From Takakia lepidozioides (lineage: Eukaryota > Streptophyta > Takakiopsida > Takakiales > Takakiaceae), in assembly GCA_030704615.1 (NCBI GenBank), contig CM060733.1, positions 37,882,001 through 37,946,000 on the forward strand: 64,000 nt of DNA, in the 5' to 3' direction. This document shows positions 22,653 to 34,138 of this stretch, piece by piece. Each line of letters opens with the position of its first letter. The stretch's first letter is position 1. The notes beneath the pieces were generated by a model. That model worked only from the letters and a program-made list of their open reading frames with translations, did not search any database and was not told the DNA's origin. Made by a program: the position numbers and the translations under genes.

Positions 22653-23945
22653 ATTGAGTGCGGTGGCGAAGTTATTTTTTGGACACCTTCCAGGACATCT
22701 ATGAAATCATGTTCATTGCAGGCACTCCGTCTCTACTCAGTCAATGGCTCCTCTGTCACTTCCTCTTCAACATTGTGTGCTTCATTCTAGAGGCAGAAAC
22801 TGAGTGCGCCACCACACTCAAAACTGTACAACTTTACATTCAAATAAAAACCGGATATTCCATCTCACAAATTGATATTTTACTCACCCAAGTCCGCTAC
22901 AAAAAATTGGGTACGGCGGCGCATTCAATTCCGGGCCTCACTCCGTCTCTCATTCAACAGATTCCATATCAACTTCGACTTACCTACTGTCTTCAAAGAT
23001 CGGCAAGTCCTCTGTTAAAACTGAGTGCGCCACCACACTCAGTTTCCAGGGTGTTCTGATGTTTTTCCCACAAGTAAAAAAGAATGCTTTCCAATTTCCA
23101 CAAACATTTTTACCTTATGATTCATCTCAGATATCATCAAATCAACAATCTACAGGTGGTCAAAAAACTGAGTGCGGTGGCGCACTCAGTTCTGGGAGCC
23201 CTCCACTCTTTCTGCCTGCTTCCCGTTGCAAACACACCAGGGTCTTTACCTCTATCCACAAAGATGGTCGACCACACCACAACTGAGTGCGCCACCGCAC
23301 TCAGTTTCTAGGTTAGAGTTACTCTCATTCTGACAACTCAAAAGAGATCTCACTTTGAATGAAACACACTTTCTAACTATCGTTTCACCTCTCTCATAAG
23401 CAAATTGACCATTCCATGGTGTTCAGAATCTGAGTGTGGTGGCGCACACAATTCTGGGAGTCCTCCATTCTGTCTGCCTACTTTCTGATCAGAGTTCACC
23501 GGGGTCTTCACCTCTGTCCACGAAGATTGTCGACCACAACTCAGAACTGAGTGCGCCATTGCACTCAGTTTCCAGGCTAGAGTTACCGTTATTCTCACAA
23601 CTCATAAGAGATCTCACTATGGAATAAACACACTTTCTAACTATCGTTCACCTCACTCATTAGCAAATCAATGATTCCATGGTGCTCAGAAATTGAGTGC
23701 GGTGGCGCACTCAGTTCTGGGTGACCACTCCACTGTCTCTCGGCCCTAAACTCTGAACATCACCTTCCCAAGCGATCGCCTAGCATCCCTTAAAAACGAG
23801 TGTGCCACCGCACTCAGTTTCCCCGTGTCCCTCTCAGTCTTTCATTGCAGATCTTGTTGCCTCTAAGACTTAAGTATTCACCTCAGCCCACAACGGAAGT
23901 GATAGAACTCCCCTCAAAACTGAGTGCGGTGCCGCACCCAGTTTT
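22653..23945. repeat. Type-B palindrome array with strictly alternating orientation
   Basis: Eleven copies of a palindrome with arms AACTGAGTGCG and CGCACTCAGTT lie at about 22653, 22798, 22907, 23018, 23166, 23281, 23429, 23545, 23690, 23794 and 23917. The short asymmetric centre alternates GGTGG, CCACC, GGTGG, CCACC ... along the array. The sequence between them also repeats: spacers beginning CTGGGAG(C/T)CCTCCA alternate with spacers beginning CTAGAGTTAC-like sequence, giving a higher-order unit of about 262 bp. Confidence 0.93.
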
Positions 23946-23967
23946 CAGGGGATCTCTCATATCCTAT

Positions 23968-24369
23968 CTATTCACTTGGTACCACAGTCTTGCGAGGTTC
24001 ATACAGATTGGGAGGAGGATCACCTTGGGTTTGATGACACCACTTCCCAAAGCCTCTTCTTCCTGAGGCCTCACTGCCACCTTTGGTGTCGATGCCCATG
24101 TCATGCACATCGGTCTCCGGGGCAGTCTCCTCCTCTTCCCTTCTGCCCTCCATTTGAGGCTGGACCTCCTCTGTCATCTGTTGTGATTCCTGGGTGGACG
24201 TATCCTGTGCAACCTGCTCATGCGCGTTTTGCAGATTGTGCAACTTTCTCATTCTGACTCGCGCGTTTTTCCTCTCTCTCACACTCGTGAAGTAAAGGGA
24301 CTGCCTTCTACGTCTTTTTCCTATGTCTTCTCTCTCACTCCCGCAACTCTCCAGCTTTACTAACAACAA
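23968..24369 (-). pseudogene. Possible N-terminal exon of a leftward ParB-like gene (element B)
   Basis: A minus-strand frame, rich in basic then acidic residues (VRMRKLHNLQNAHEQ, EEVQPQMEGRREEEE), sits where the charged N-terminal part of the ParB-like gene sits in copy A: upstream of and divergent from the transposase, and immediately followed by palindromes. Sequence similarity to the copy A N-terminus is weak, so the assignment rests mainly on position. The rest of this gene copy is missing left of 22.65 kb. Confidence 0.3.
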
Positions 24370-25001
24370 TAGAGAAAGTAAGGAACCCTCATAAGCCGTC
24401 AGTTATGCATGTGGTTAGCGACGTGCGTGTCTGCCTTCTAACCCCCCAAATGGATCGCTCTCACTGGCTGCGGTTTATTGGGCGCCCCTATTGCCATCAA
24501 TAAGGCCGTTTTCTTCAAATGTGGATGTTTGGTGATTTGGATGAAATATTGCGCGCATGAGACCTGTCATCGCCCTCTCATACACGGATTTTGCCTTCTT
24601 CGGAAACAAAACATACATAACGTCAAGAACGCCATCTCCGCGTTCATCCGGGGTCGGATATTTCCCGGGTTCAGCACTCAATGCACTGTCCGGGTTCACG
24701 TTGTGGAACGCCATCAAACACACATTGGATTGTCATATCCAAGACGGCGCCGTCTTTTCCCGGTGCTGTGACACTAACAAAATAAACAGTTTTGTTCCCT
24801 TCTCCATCAATTTGGCAACTGCCAATTGTTTTGGAGGTATGGTTCAATACACTTGACCGTTATTGGTTGATGTGTGGGGTCAATTGTACAACTGCCTCTT
24901 GCCTTAGCAAACACTTTTGGGATGTGGCAATCGCTTTCGGAAGGTTATTGCCTGTCCATGTCGCACAGATGTATTGGCACTCACCATCGTATCTTGACCA
25001 C

Positions 25002-28000
25002 ATGGCTTCTCCTAATGACGAGGCCTTCGTCGAGTTTCAGTATACTGAAGAACCTTGCCCTTTCAGTGCTGCGGTTGAAGATGATGGTTTTGCTATGGTG
25101 GAGGAGCATGTTCTGGCAGCAAGGTTCAAGCTGGATATTGGCTGTGTTTCTGTCGAGAAAGAGATTTATGACTTGGAGGGAAACGTTCAAAGAACGTTGT
25201 TCCAGAAACCGCTTGTTGCACAGAAACACAAGGAATGGAGAGTTCTTCCTGGAAAATATTGTGTGTTCCGAAGTGAAAGAAGACAATCCGGTGGCTCCAT
25301 TGTGACTCCTGGGACAACTGCCTCTGTCGTTCAAGGCAAGCGGCATGTGACTGTGAAGCGGGAGGACACCACTTCAACAACTTTTGTCACACTGTCGGAT
25401 TCCTCGGATGATGAATTCGCGGAAATACTGGCTCCCATGAACCGTCTTCTTGAAGGGGACGTCGATGTTCAGGAAATCGTTAGCGTCATTCCACATCTTA
25501 AAGCATTGTCAGGAAAACCAGGATCCAAAAACGAGATCGCAGGGATACTGTGGGATTCATTCGCAACAAAAAGGGTTCCATTCCTTCCACCTTCCTTCGA
25601 TGGTGACATCCTCTTTGAATTGAATCCACCAACTTGTGCTGGGGGTCTCGCAGGTCTCTTGCAAGGAATGGATAAAAAACATGACGACCATCCATGGTAC
25701 AGAACCAAAACGTCCAGTATCCACAACGATGTAAACTTGAAATTCCGAAGGAGCGTTTGTGTGGGGCATCTGAGATGTGTGAATGGAAGTTGCCTACATT
25801 TCACGAAGAGCGGTGCTAAAAATGAGAATGAGTGGGAAGGACTCTCTGACAATCCTTTTATCCCAAGTTGTGCCCCACTGTCTGCCAGTACATTTGTTTG
25901 TAAGTTCTGCAAGGTGGCCCCCTCCTGCATTGCACATTGCCCTGCTCGCATGTACTATGTTACTCCCCGTTGCAAAACCATGACTTGAGTCTACATCCAT
26001 TTTGGGACTCACGACCATCCTGTATCTCACGGCGATTGCAAAGATAGTGTGGAGTTGGCGCGTGGGCTTGTCGCGGAGGAGTTTGCAAAGTCCCCTTCAA
26101 CCAAACCATCTTCCATAGCGCTGGCTACCAACAAAAGTTTCCTGGAGAGGCACATTCTGGGGCAACGAAGCGAATCCAGCTCAAGACTTGAGGGGGCGTC
26201 TTTGGATGCAGTGATGGATCACTTCTCCGTGTTGAGCTCCCCTAATATTAGGAATCAGGTGAATGCATTGAGAGTGGGCGGTGGAAACACAGGGTCCATC
26301 GACAACATTATGGAGCTTAAGCGAATAAGTCAATATGACTTTATCCAATCTAGCGTCTTCCCGGGTCACGGGTCTTCAAAGGTTTACTTGTTCAAGATGT
26401 CTACGGTGGGCGAGGGCAGTGGCGTCAGCCTGGCTAGACGTATGCAACCAGGGGGGGATCTGGAGAAAGCCTGGATGATGTTCGATCATTGCAAACGAGT
26501 GAAGGGCTGGACAACCATGTCTTGCCATGTTTACGACTTGAACTACCAAAGAATAATGACAATTGCCATCTGTGACATGCAGTCTGAAGATACAGAGTTC
26601 TAGATGATAATGTGGAATTGTTTGCTTTTAGTCATGGAGTCCAATGGACATACAGGCATAAATTTCAACGGGTTTATGGCGGATAGTGCACAGGCTAACT
26701 TCAACGTTGTGCGCCGAGTTTTTGGATCTGGTGATCCAAAGGTACCCATGCCTAATAGGGAGCGCACATGTCTATTCCACTGGACTCAGTCCCTGGAGAA
26801 ACATACGAAGAGGTGCATCAGAAGAGATCTGCAGGCGGAGCACATGAGGCTCTGCTTCATGTAGAATGCGACTACAATGGAAGAGGCTGAGACCAGGTAC
26901 CAGACAGTGAGAGCATGGTGGTTCTCGTCAGGGGCTACTGATCAGGACGGTGTCAAAGAATTGGAAGACTGGTTGGTCTTCTCGCACTTCAGATACCGGC
27001 AATGGGGGGCTTTCATGACTACTGTAAGTTGTCTTTCACCTCTGCAATCCCTTATATGTGCCCAGTTTCTTTCCTTGTTCCCAAAACGGCCCGCGCTTGC
27101 ATGAATGACGCTCTTTCATTTTCCTTTGACAGGACATGTCCCTTGAGGACATTGCGGACATGCCATCCTGCAACCGTTCACGCCGCCTGGAAACAACAAT
27201 CTGGCAAAGCAGGAAGAGATCTCTACATTGCTACAACAGATGATCTGGTACGAGCTCTAACCCAGCAAACAAGATATCGTGATTTCCTCAGGGGGCGATG
27301 TGGGGGCAAGGGACCGGATACAGCAGAGTTGATGCTGAGGGCTGTAAAAAGGTCCGGGGATCCAACGACGATGGCAAAGGCAGTGCACAGGTGCACAATG
27401 GGCTCGCCTCTCCAATCAAGGGAGCCCCATCTGGAAGGAGAGGAAAGGTTCGGGACTTGCAAACGCAAGCTAAATACACCTCCAGGATCGGATGGGGATT
27501 CACATCGCCATGACAGAGACAACTTCTCTGTACCCAAAGATTTCTCCACTACAAAGTATGGCGTCCAGTAGGAAAGAGGCTGCTGGTGCATCCTCTTCCA
27601 CAGAGACCTATCCTCTGCCTGCAACCCCTGTAAATGCGGGTTTCTAGCAGGACCGCAGGGGGGCAGTGCAAGAGTCACCTTCTGCTGACTCCGAATGGCA
27701 CATCGAGCGGACTACTCCAGGGTCTAGAGTTGGCTGCGCAGTAGTGAGGGCCATTAGTTATGAAAAGTGTAAGTCCAGGATAGCCAAAGGCTCAGCGGGT
27801 ACTCCAGCTCCGACGTTCACAGGTTTGATTCGGCCATATATGTCGAAGGAGTTGAAGACGCACAAATTCTAGTTCTGCCCGGACGATATGGCTCGATGTG
27901 TGAATGGTACCGTCCGCGACTCCTACATTGCTAAGCCTCCCCGTGCGGGTGGGAACCTCCCTAACAGCACTGAAGATTGGCAAGTTGGAGGACGCCGGCT

Positions 28001-28488
28001 TTCGTCTGCACCGATCTGTGGCGGCGACTCTTGGTGGCTTTGCTACTATGGTGCCTCCTCCAGACGATACTTCGCATCCCACGAAAAGGAATGGCAAAAC
28101 ATTGCATCGTGTGGCTTCGGGGCTTGATCACGATGCGAAGGTGGAATCGGCCAGACTACTTCAGGCTCGGGTAACAGGAACTATGGAAGTACCTTCACCT
28201 GGGTATGGACGGGTTTATACTTTGGTCACATCTGCGTTTGTTTTGCACGACAGGGCCTATCAGGTGACGGTGGGAAATTTTCCAGGGTGTACCTCTCCCG
28301 ACTTCGTGTGCATGCGTGAGGAAGCTCTAGGAAAGAGAGGGAAATGGGTTCCTTGCAATCACCTTTACTACATCTTTTTGAGCGGGATGTATTGTGATCC
28401 CAAAAGAGACCAAATCATTCACCAGGCGACACTTGGTCTTGGTGAGGTACGGACACTTTTGCAGCGAGACATTGGCAATATCGAGTAG
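25002..28488 (+). pseudogene. MULE-like transposase with SWIM zinc finger (copy 1)
   Basis: ATG 25002 was preferred over upstream non-ATG openings because homology with the copy at 19568 begins soon after it. Order: family-specific N-terminal domain; CKFC...HFGTHDHP (GCM/WRKY/FLYWCH-like zinc motif, about 25900-26030); CHVYDLNYQRIMTIAICDMQ (first Asp region); FMADSAQANFNVVRRVF (second Asp); RTCLFHWTQSLEKHTK; and NFPGCTSPDFV...CNHLYYIF (SWIM region, with CTS replacing CTC). This is the Mutator-type plan. Intron about 27022-27133 matches that of copy 2. Breaks: TGA at 25987 where copy 2 has Arg; TAG at 26601 where copy 2 has Gln; TAG near 26862; frameshift near 27172; later stops. A Zisupton/KDZ-type relationship is the main alternative. 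Confidence 0.8.
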
Positions 28489-28637
28489 TGTTGCATATGT
28501 TACGATTTTTCGCAATGTCGAAGAGGGCTGCCTTGTTTGTAGAACCTGTATACACAGTTCTTAAATTAGGACAAGCAGGCGATGTCTCGTTATGAAAGGT
28601 AGTTTTTTTTTTCATCGGGTTTGGTTTTCGAGCCTCT

Positions 28638-28666
28638 AAAAGTGTGTGCTTCAACGCACACCACTT
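28638..28666. repeat. Single type-B-like palindrome downstream of transposase copy 1
   Basis: AAGTGTGTGCTTCAACGCAC followed by ACCACTT forms arms GTGTGTGC/GCACACCAC around TTCAA, resembling the type-B palindrome at 58127 (GAGTGCTTCAGCGCACTC). Confidence 0.6.
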
Positions 28667-28789
28667 CTGCACCCACCCCCACCCCCAACATTGCCCCGGG
28701 AAAAAAAAATAAAAAATAAAAAATAAAAAATCTTGTTTTTGTTTGCGGGGCTGCCAAACATGGACAGGTGTCAGTATGAAAGCTCATTT

Positions 28790-30160
28790 TATTTTTTCAC
28801 GACCTCTACAGAAGCATTGCGTAAATGAGCTTCATGATGACCATCTGTTTTTTTTTCCACCTCTTCTTGAATAACAGGCACCTAAACAAGTTTCACAATG
28901 ACAACTCATTTGTTTTCCACCTCCTCTACACAAACAAACCCTAAATAAGCATTCATGATGACCATAAGATTTTTTTTTTCACCTCTTCTTCAATAACAGA
29001 AACCTGAACAAGTTTCACAATGATACAGGTCAACTTTTTTTTTACACCTCTTCTTCACAAACAAACCCTAAATAAGCATTCATGATGACCATCTGGGTTT
29101 TTCTTTTCACCTCTTCTTCAATAACATAAAGTTGAACAAGTTTGACAATGATAGAGCTCAAGTTTTTTTTTTCACATCTTCTTCACAAACAAACCCTAAA
29201 TAAGCATTCATGATGACCATCTGATAGTTTTTTCAACTCTTCTTCAATAACAGAAACCTGAACAAATTTGACAATGATAAAGCTTAAACTTTTTTTTCAC
29301 CTCTTCTTCACAAACAAACCCTAAATAAACATTCATGATGACCATCTGATATTTTTTTCACCTCTTCTTCAATAACAGAAACCTTAACAAGTTTGAGAAT
29401 GAGAGCTCAATTTTTTCACCTCTTCTTCACAAACAAACCCTAAATAAACATTCATAATGACCATCTGATTTTTTTTTTTCACCTCTTCTTCAATAACATA
29501 AACCTAAACAAGTTTGACAATGATAGAGCTTAACTTTTTTTTTCACCTCTTCTTCACAAACAAACCCTAAATAAGCATTCATGATGACCATCTGATTTTT
29601 TTTTCACCTCTTCTTCAATAACAGAACCCTGAACAAGTTTCAGAATGATAGCTTAATGTTTTTTTTTCACCTCTTCTTCACAAAGAAACCCTAAATAAGC
29701 ATTCACAACGACCATGTGATTTTTTTTTCACCTCATCTTCAATAACAAAAACCTGAACAAGTTCCACAATAAACTGCTCATTTTGTTTCACATCTTCTTC
29801 ACAAACAAAGCCTAAATAAGCTTGAAGATGGGCATCTGTTTAATTTTCACCTCATCTACATTAACAATAACCTTTGCCTGTTTCACAATGCGAGGTCATA
29901 TTTTGGCCATCTGTTCTTGGCCATCCGCATTATTTTTAACCTCTCCTTCAATATTTCATCCATCCATCATCCATCTACCATGGATGAAATATTGGAAACG
30001 TCATATCGCTTGACAATGAGCATCCAAACTTTTCTTGCCTCTTGTTCATGCAAGAATCCCTAAATAAGATTCATGATGACTCACCCAACCTTTTTTTTTT
30101 CACCGCTTCTTCAATAAGAAAACCTCAGTAAGTTTCACAATGACATTCCATTTTTTCTAT
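28790..30160. repeat. Satellite: about ten tandem ~125-bp units
   Basis: Each unit contains two related half-units, both starting near TTTTTTTCACCTCTTCTTC: one continues AATAACAGAAACCTGAACAA, the other ACAAACAAACCCTAAATAAG. The phrase ACCCTAAATAA recurs at about 28939, 29066, 29194, 29319, 29436, 29565 and 29689, giving spacings of 117-129 bp. The array is more degenerate at both ends. Confidence 0.92.
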
Positions 30161-30239
30161 ACCTCTTTTTTTAAGCACTATAACTGCTTCCACGACATTA
30201 GGACCCTCTCTAAACAGAGGACTCGGGTATGGGGCATGC

Positions 30240-30340
30240 TTCTTCCTCCACTAAACCCCTGGGCTCACGCTTAGAGGGCAAAGCGTGAGCCAAGCTCCTG
30301 GGCTCACGCGGCTAGGCTCACGCCGTAGCTATGCTCGACA
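30240..30340. repeat. GGCTCACGC inverted-repeat cluster
   Basis: GGGCTCACGCTTAGAGGGC is followed by AAAGCGTGAGCC, a stem of about 9 bp with a short loop, then two further GGCTCACGC copies. The motif recurs at 22.50, 37.31, 54.79 and 59.84 kb, each near a junction between elements. Confidence 0.75.
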
Positions 30341-33300
30341 TAGAGATCTCCCAAACTGTAGGTCTTTGGATACATTGGGGATTGCAGTGGACACTGGGGG
30401 TCACACTTGGGCCTCTAGATGGGAGATGCACTTGGGCTTAGATTTCAATTTTTCACACATGGGCCACGGCATAGGCTACACTAGAGGTCGAACTTGGGCC
30501 TCAACATAAGAGACACACTGGGAGACATAAGAAATTACACTTGGTCTTAAATGACAGTGGACACTTGGGCCTCTACACGGGAGATTCACTTGGATACATA
30601 AAAGATTGCACACTGGGCTTAGATGGGCCTCGACATAGGAGGCGCACATGGGAGATGTCATTGGATATATATGAGACGCACTTGGATACATAGGAGATTG
30701 CACTTGGGCTTAAATGACAGTGGACACTTGGGCCTCTACACGGGAGATGCACTTGGATACATAAAAGATTGCACTTGGGCTTAGATGGGCCTCGACATAG
30801 GAGACGCACTAGAATACATAGGAAATTGCACTTGGTCTTAGATTTCAATTATTCACACATGGGCCAACGGCACAAGCTACCGTAGAGGTCGACTTGGGCC
30901 ATAGGAGACGCACTTGGATACATAGGAGATTGCACATGGGCTTAGATGACCCTGGACACTTGGGCCAACGGCACAGGCTACCCTAGTCAATCTATGAAGC
31001 AAGACGTTTGTTTTGTTTTGTTTTGTTTTGTCACGTTGAGATGTCCCAAATCGCAAGGCCCGGCGCCGGTGCTTGGTACCGTTGGAAAGCCTCGACGAGG
31101 AGGGGTGCACGGGCTTGGTCTCAGGATTTTTGGACCTGCGGTGTGGGAGATGTGGAATTCCAAGTACTTTTGGTCGCTGGAAATTCACAAAAAATAGCAA
31201 AAATGGCAAAATGGGCAATGGTTGGAGCCTCGACGGAAGAGATATCAAGGGAAAGGTCTCTGGTTCAAATCTGACCGTAGGCTCTCTGGAAAAAAACTTA
31301 CTTAGATGACATTCGACACTTGGGCCAATGGCAAAGGCTACCCTAGGGCCTAGAGGTTGCACTTGGGCCTCGACATAGGAGACGCACTTGGATACATAGG
31401 AAATTGCACTAGATACATAGGAGATTAGACTTGGGCTTAGATGACAGTGGACAATTGGGGCTATACATGGGAGATGCACTTGGATACATGAATAGAAGAT
31501 TGCACTTGGGCTTAGATGGGCCTCGACATAGGAGACGCACTTAGATACATAGGAAATTACACTTGGTCAAATCTGGTCGTAGGCTCCCTGAAAAAAAAAA
31601 TGATTAGATATGGGATTGCACTTGGACTTAGATGACGCCTGTACATGGGAGATGCACTTGGATACATGAATAGAAGATTGTACTTGGGCTTAGATTTCAA
31701 TTCTTCACACATGGGCCAACGGCATAGGCTACACTAGAGGTCACACTTGGGCCTCGACATAGGAGACCCACTTGGATACATAAGAAATTGCACTCGGGCT
31801 TAGATTTCAATTCTTCACACACGGGCCTTGACATAGGAGACGCTACTTGAATACATAGGGGATTGCACTTGGACTTAGATTTCAATTCTTAACACATGGG
31901 CCAATGGCGCAGGCTATCCTTGGCCTAGATCTCCCAAATAGGAGGGTCTCTAGATACATAGGGGATTGCACTTGGACTTAGATGACACTGAACACTTGGG
32001 CCAACGGCATAGGCTACCCTATCAATCTATGAAGCAAGACGTTTGTTTTGTTTTGTTCTGTTTTGTCACGTTGAGATGTCCCGAACCGCAAGGCCCCAGC
32101 GCTGGTGCTTGGTACCATTGGAAAGCCCTTGACGAGGAGGGGTGCACGGGCTTGGTCACATGATTTTTTGACCTGCGGCGTGGGAGATGTGGAATTCCAA
32201 GTGCTTTTGGTCGCTGGAAATTCACAAAAAATAGCAAAAAATGGCAAAGTGGGTATTCATGGGACAATGGTTGGAGCCTCGACGGGAGAGATATCAAGGG
32301 AAAGGTCTCCGGTTCAAATCTGGTCATAGGCTCTGTAGAAAAAAACTTACTTAGATGTCATTCGACACTTGGGCCAACGGCAAAGGCTACCCTAGAGGTT
32401 GCATTTGGGCCTCGACATAGGAGACGCACTTTGATACATAGGGGATTGCACTGGATACATAGTAGATTGAACTTGGGCTTAGATGACAGTGGACAAATGG
32501 GGCTCTACATGGGAGATGCACTTGGATACATGAATAGAAGATTGCACTTGGGCTTAGATGGGCCTCCACATAGGAGACACACTTGGATACATAGGAAATT
32601 ACACTTGGTCTTAGATTCCAATTCTTCACATATGGGCCAAATGGCATATGCTACACTAGAGGTCGCACTTGGGCCTCGACATAGGAGACGCACTGGGATA
32701 CATAGAAAATCTTACACTTGGGCTTAGATGACACTGGACACTTGGGCCAATGGCACAGGCTACCCTAGAGGTCACGCTTGGGCCTTGACATAGGAGACGC
32801 AGTGGGATACATACAAAATCTTACAATTGGGCTTAGATGACAGTGGACACTTGGGCCAATGGCACAGGCTACCCTAGAGGTCGCATTTGGGCCTCGACAT
32901 AGGAGCCGCACTTAATATATAGGGGATTGCACTTGGACTTAGGTGACGCTTGACACTTGGGCCAACGGCACATGCTACCCTAGTCAATATACGAAAGTGG
33001 GCTTTCCTGGCACAATGATCGGAGCCTTGGCAGGAGAGATACAAGGAAAAGGTCTCCCGTTCAAATCAGGTCGTAGATTCCATGGAAAAAAAATGATTAG
33101 ACTTGGATGACTTAGATGACATTGGACACTTGGGCCAACGACAAATGCTACCCTAGAGGTTGCATTTGGGCCTTGACATAGGAGACGCACTTTGATACAT
33201 AGGGGATTGCACTTGGACTTAGATGACAATGGACACTTGGGTCTCCGGTTCATAAAAAGTAGCAAAAACGGCAAAGTGGGCATTCCTGGGACAATGGTTG

Positions 33301-34130
33301 GAGCCTCGACGGGAGAGATATCAAGAGAAAGGTCTCCGGTTCAAATCTGGTCGTAGGCTCTCTGGAAAAGCTCTAACTTAGATGACGTTGGGCCGTTGGA
33401 AATTCGGGAAAAATAGCAAAGTGGGCATTCCTAGGAGAATGGTTGGAGCCTCGACGGGAGAGACAACAAGAGAGAGGTCTCCGGTTCAAATCTGGTCATA
33501 GGCTATGTGGAGAAAAAAAAGATTAGATATGGCTAAATCAGTAGACTTAGATGACTTAGATGACAGTGGACACTTGGGCCAACGGCACAGGCTACCCAAG
33601 AGGTCGCACTTGGGCCTCACTTAGGAGTTGCACTAGGATACATATGAGATCTTACTTGGACTTAGATGACACTGGGCATTTGGGCCAACGGCACAAGCTA
33701 CCCTAGAGGTCGCATTTGAGCCTCGACATAGGAGACACACTTGGATATATAGGGGATAGCACTTGGAGATATCAAGGGAAAGGTCTCTGGTTCAAATCTG
33801 GTCGTAGGCTCTGTGAAAAGCAAATTGATTGGATATGGCTTGCTTCATATATCGATGCACTTGGACTTAGATGACACTGGACACTTGGGCCAACGGCACA
33901 GGCTACCCTAGTCAATATATGAATCGAGACGTTTGTTTTGTTTTGTTTTGTTTGTTTGTTTGTAGTGTCGTTGATATGTCCCAAACCGCGAGGCCCTAGC
34001 GCTGGTGCTTGGTACCGTTGGAAAGCCCTCGATGAGGAGGGGTGCACCGGCTTGGTCTCATGATTTTTGGACCTGCGGTGTGGGAGATACGGAATTCAAA
34101 GTACTTTTGGTTGTTGGAAATTCACAAATT
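30340..34130. repeat. Cluster of SINE-like and 'cacttgggcc' repeats
   Basis: Two kinds of unit alternate. (a) Degenerate tandem phrases (GCACTTGGGCTTAGATGAC, GGAGACGCACTTGGATAC, CACTTGGGCCAACGGCACAG). (b) A ~310-bp unit at about 31003-31300, 32030-32340 and 33920-34130, starting with (TTTTG)n. Unit (b) ends in AATGGTTGGAGCCTCGACG, then about 25 bases later GGTCTCCGGTTCAAATC, then A-rich sequence. GGTTCAAATCTG is a pol III B box and TGGTTGGAGCCTC a plausible A box, so the 3' part resembles a tRNA-derived SINE. Extra copies of that module lie at about 33005, 33285, 33430 and 33760. Confidence 0.8.
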
Positions 34131-34138
34131 GGGTGACA

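Noticed and set aside
22653-23945. CRISPR-like array (regular palindromes with spacers)
   Set aside because: Spacers are not unique but repeat with a 262-bp period, palindromes alternate in orientation, and the context is a plant transposon.
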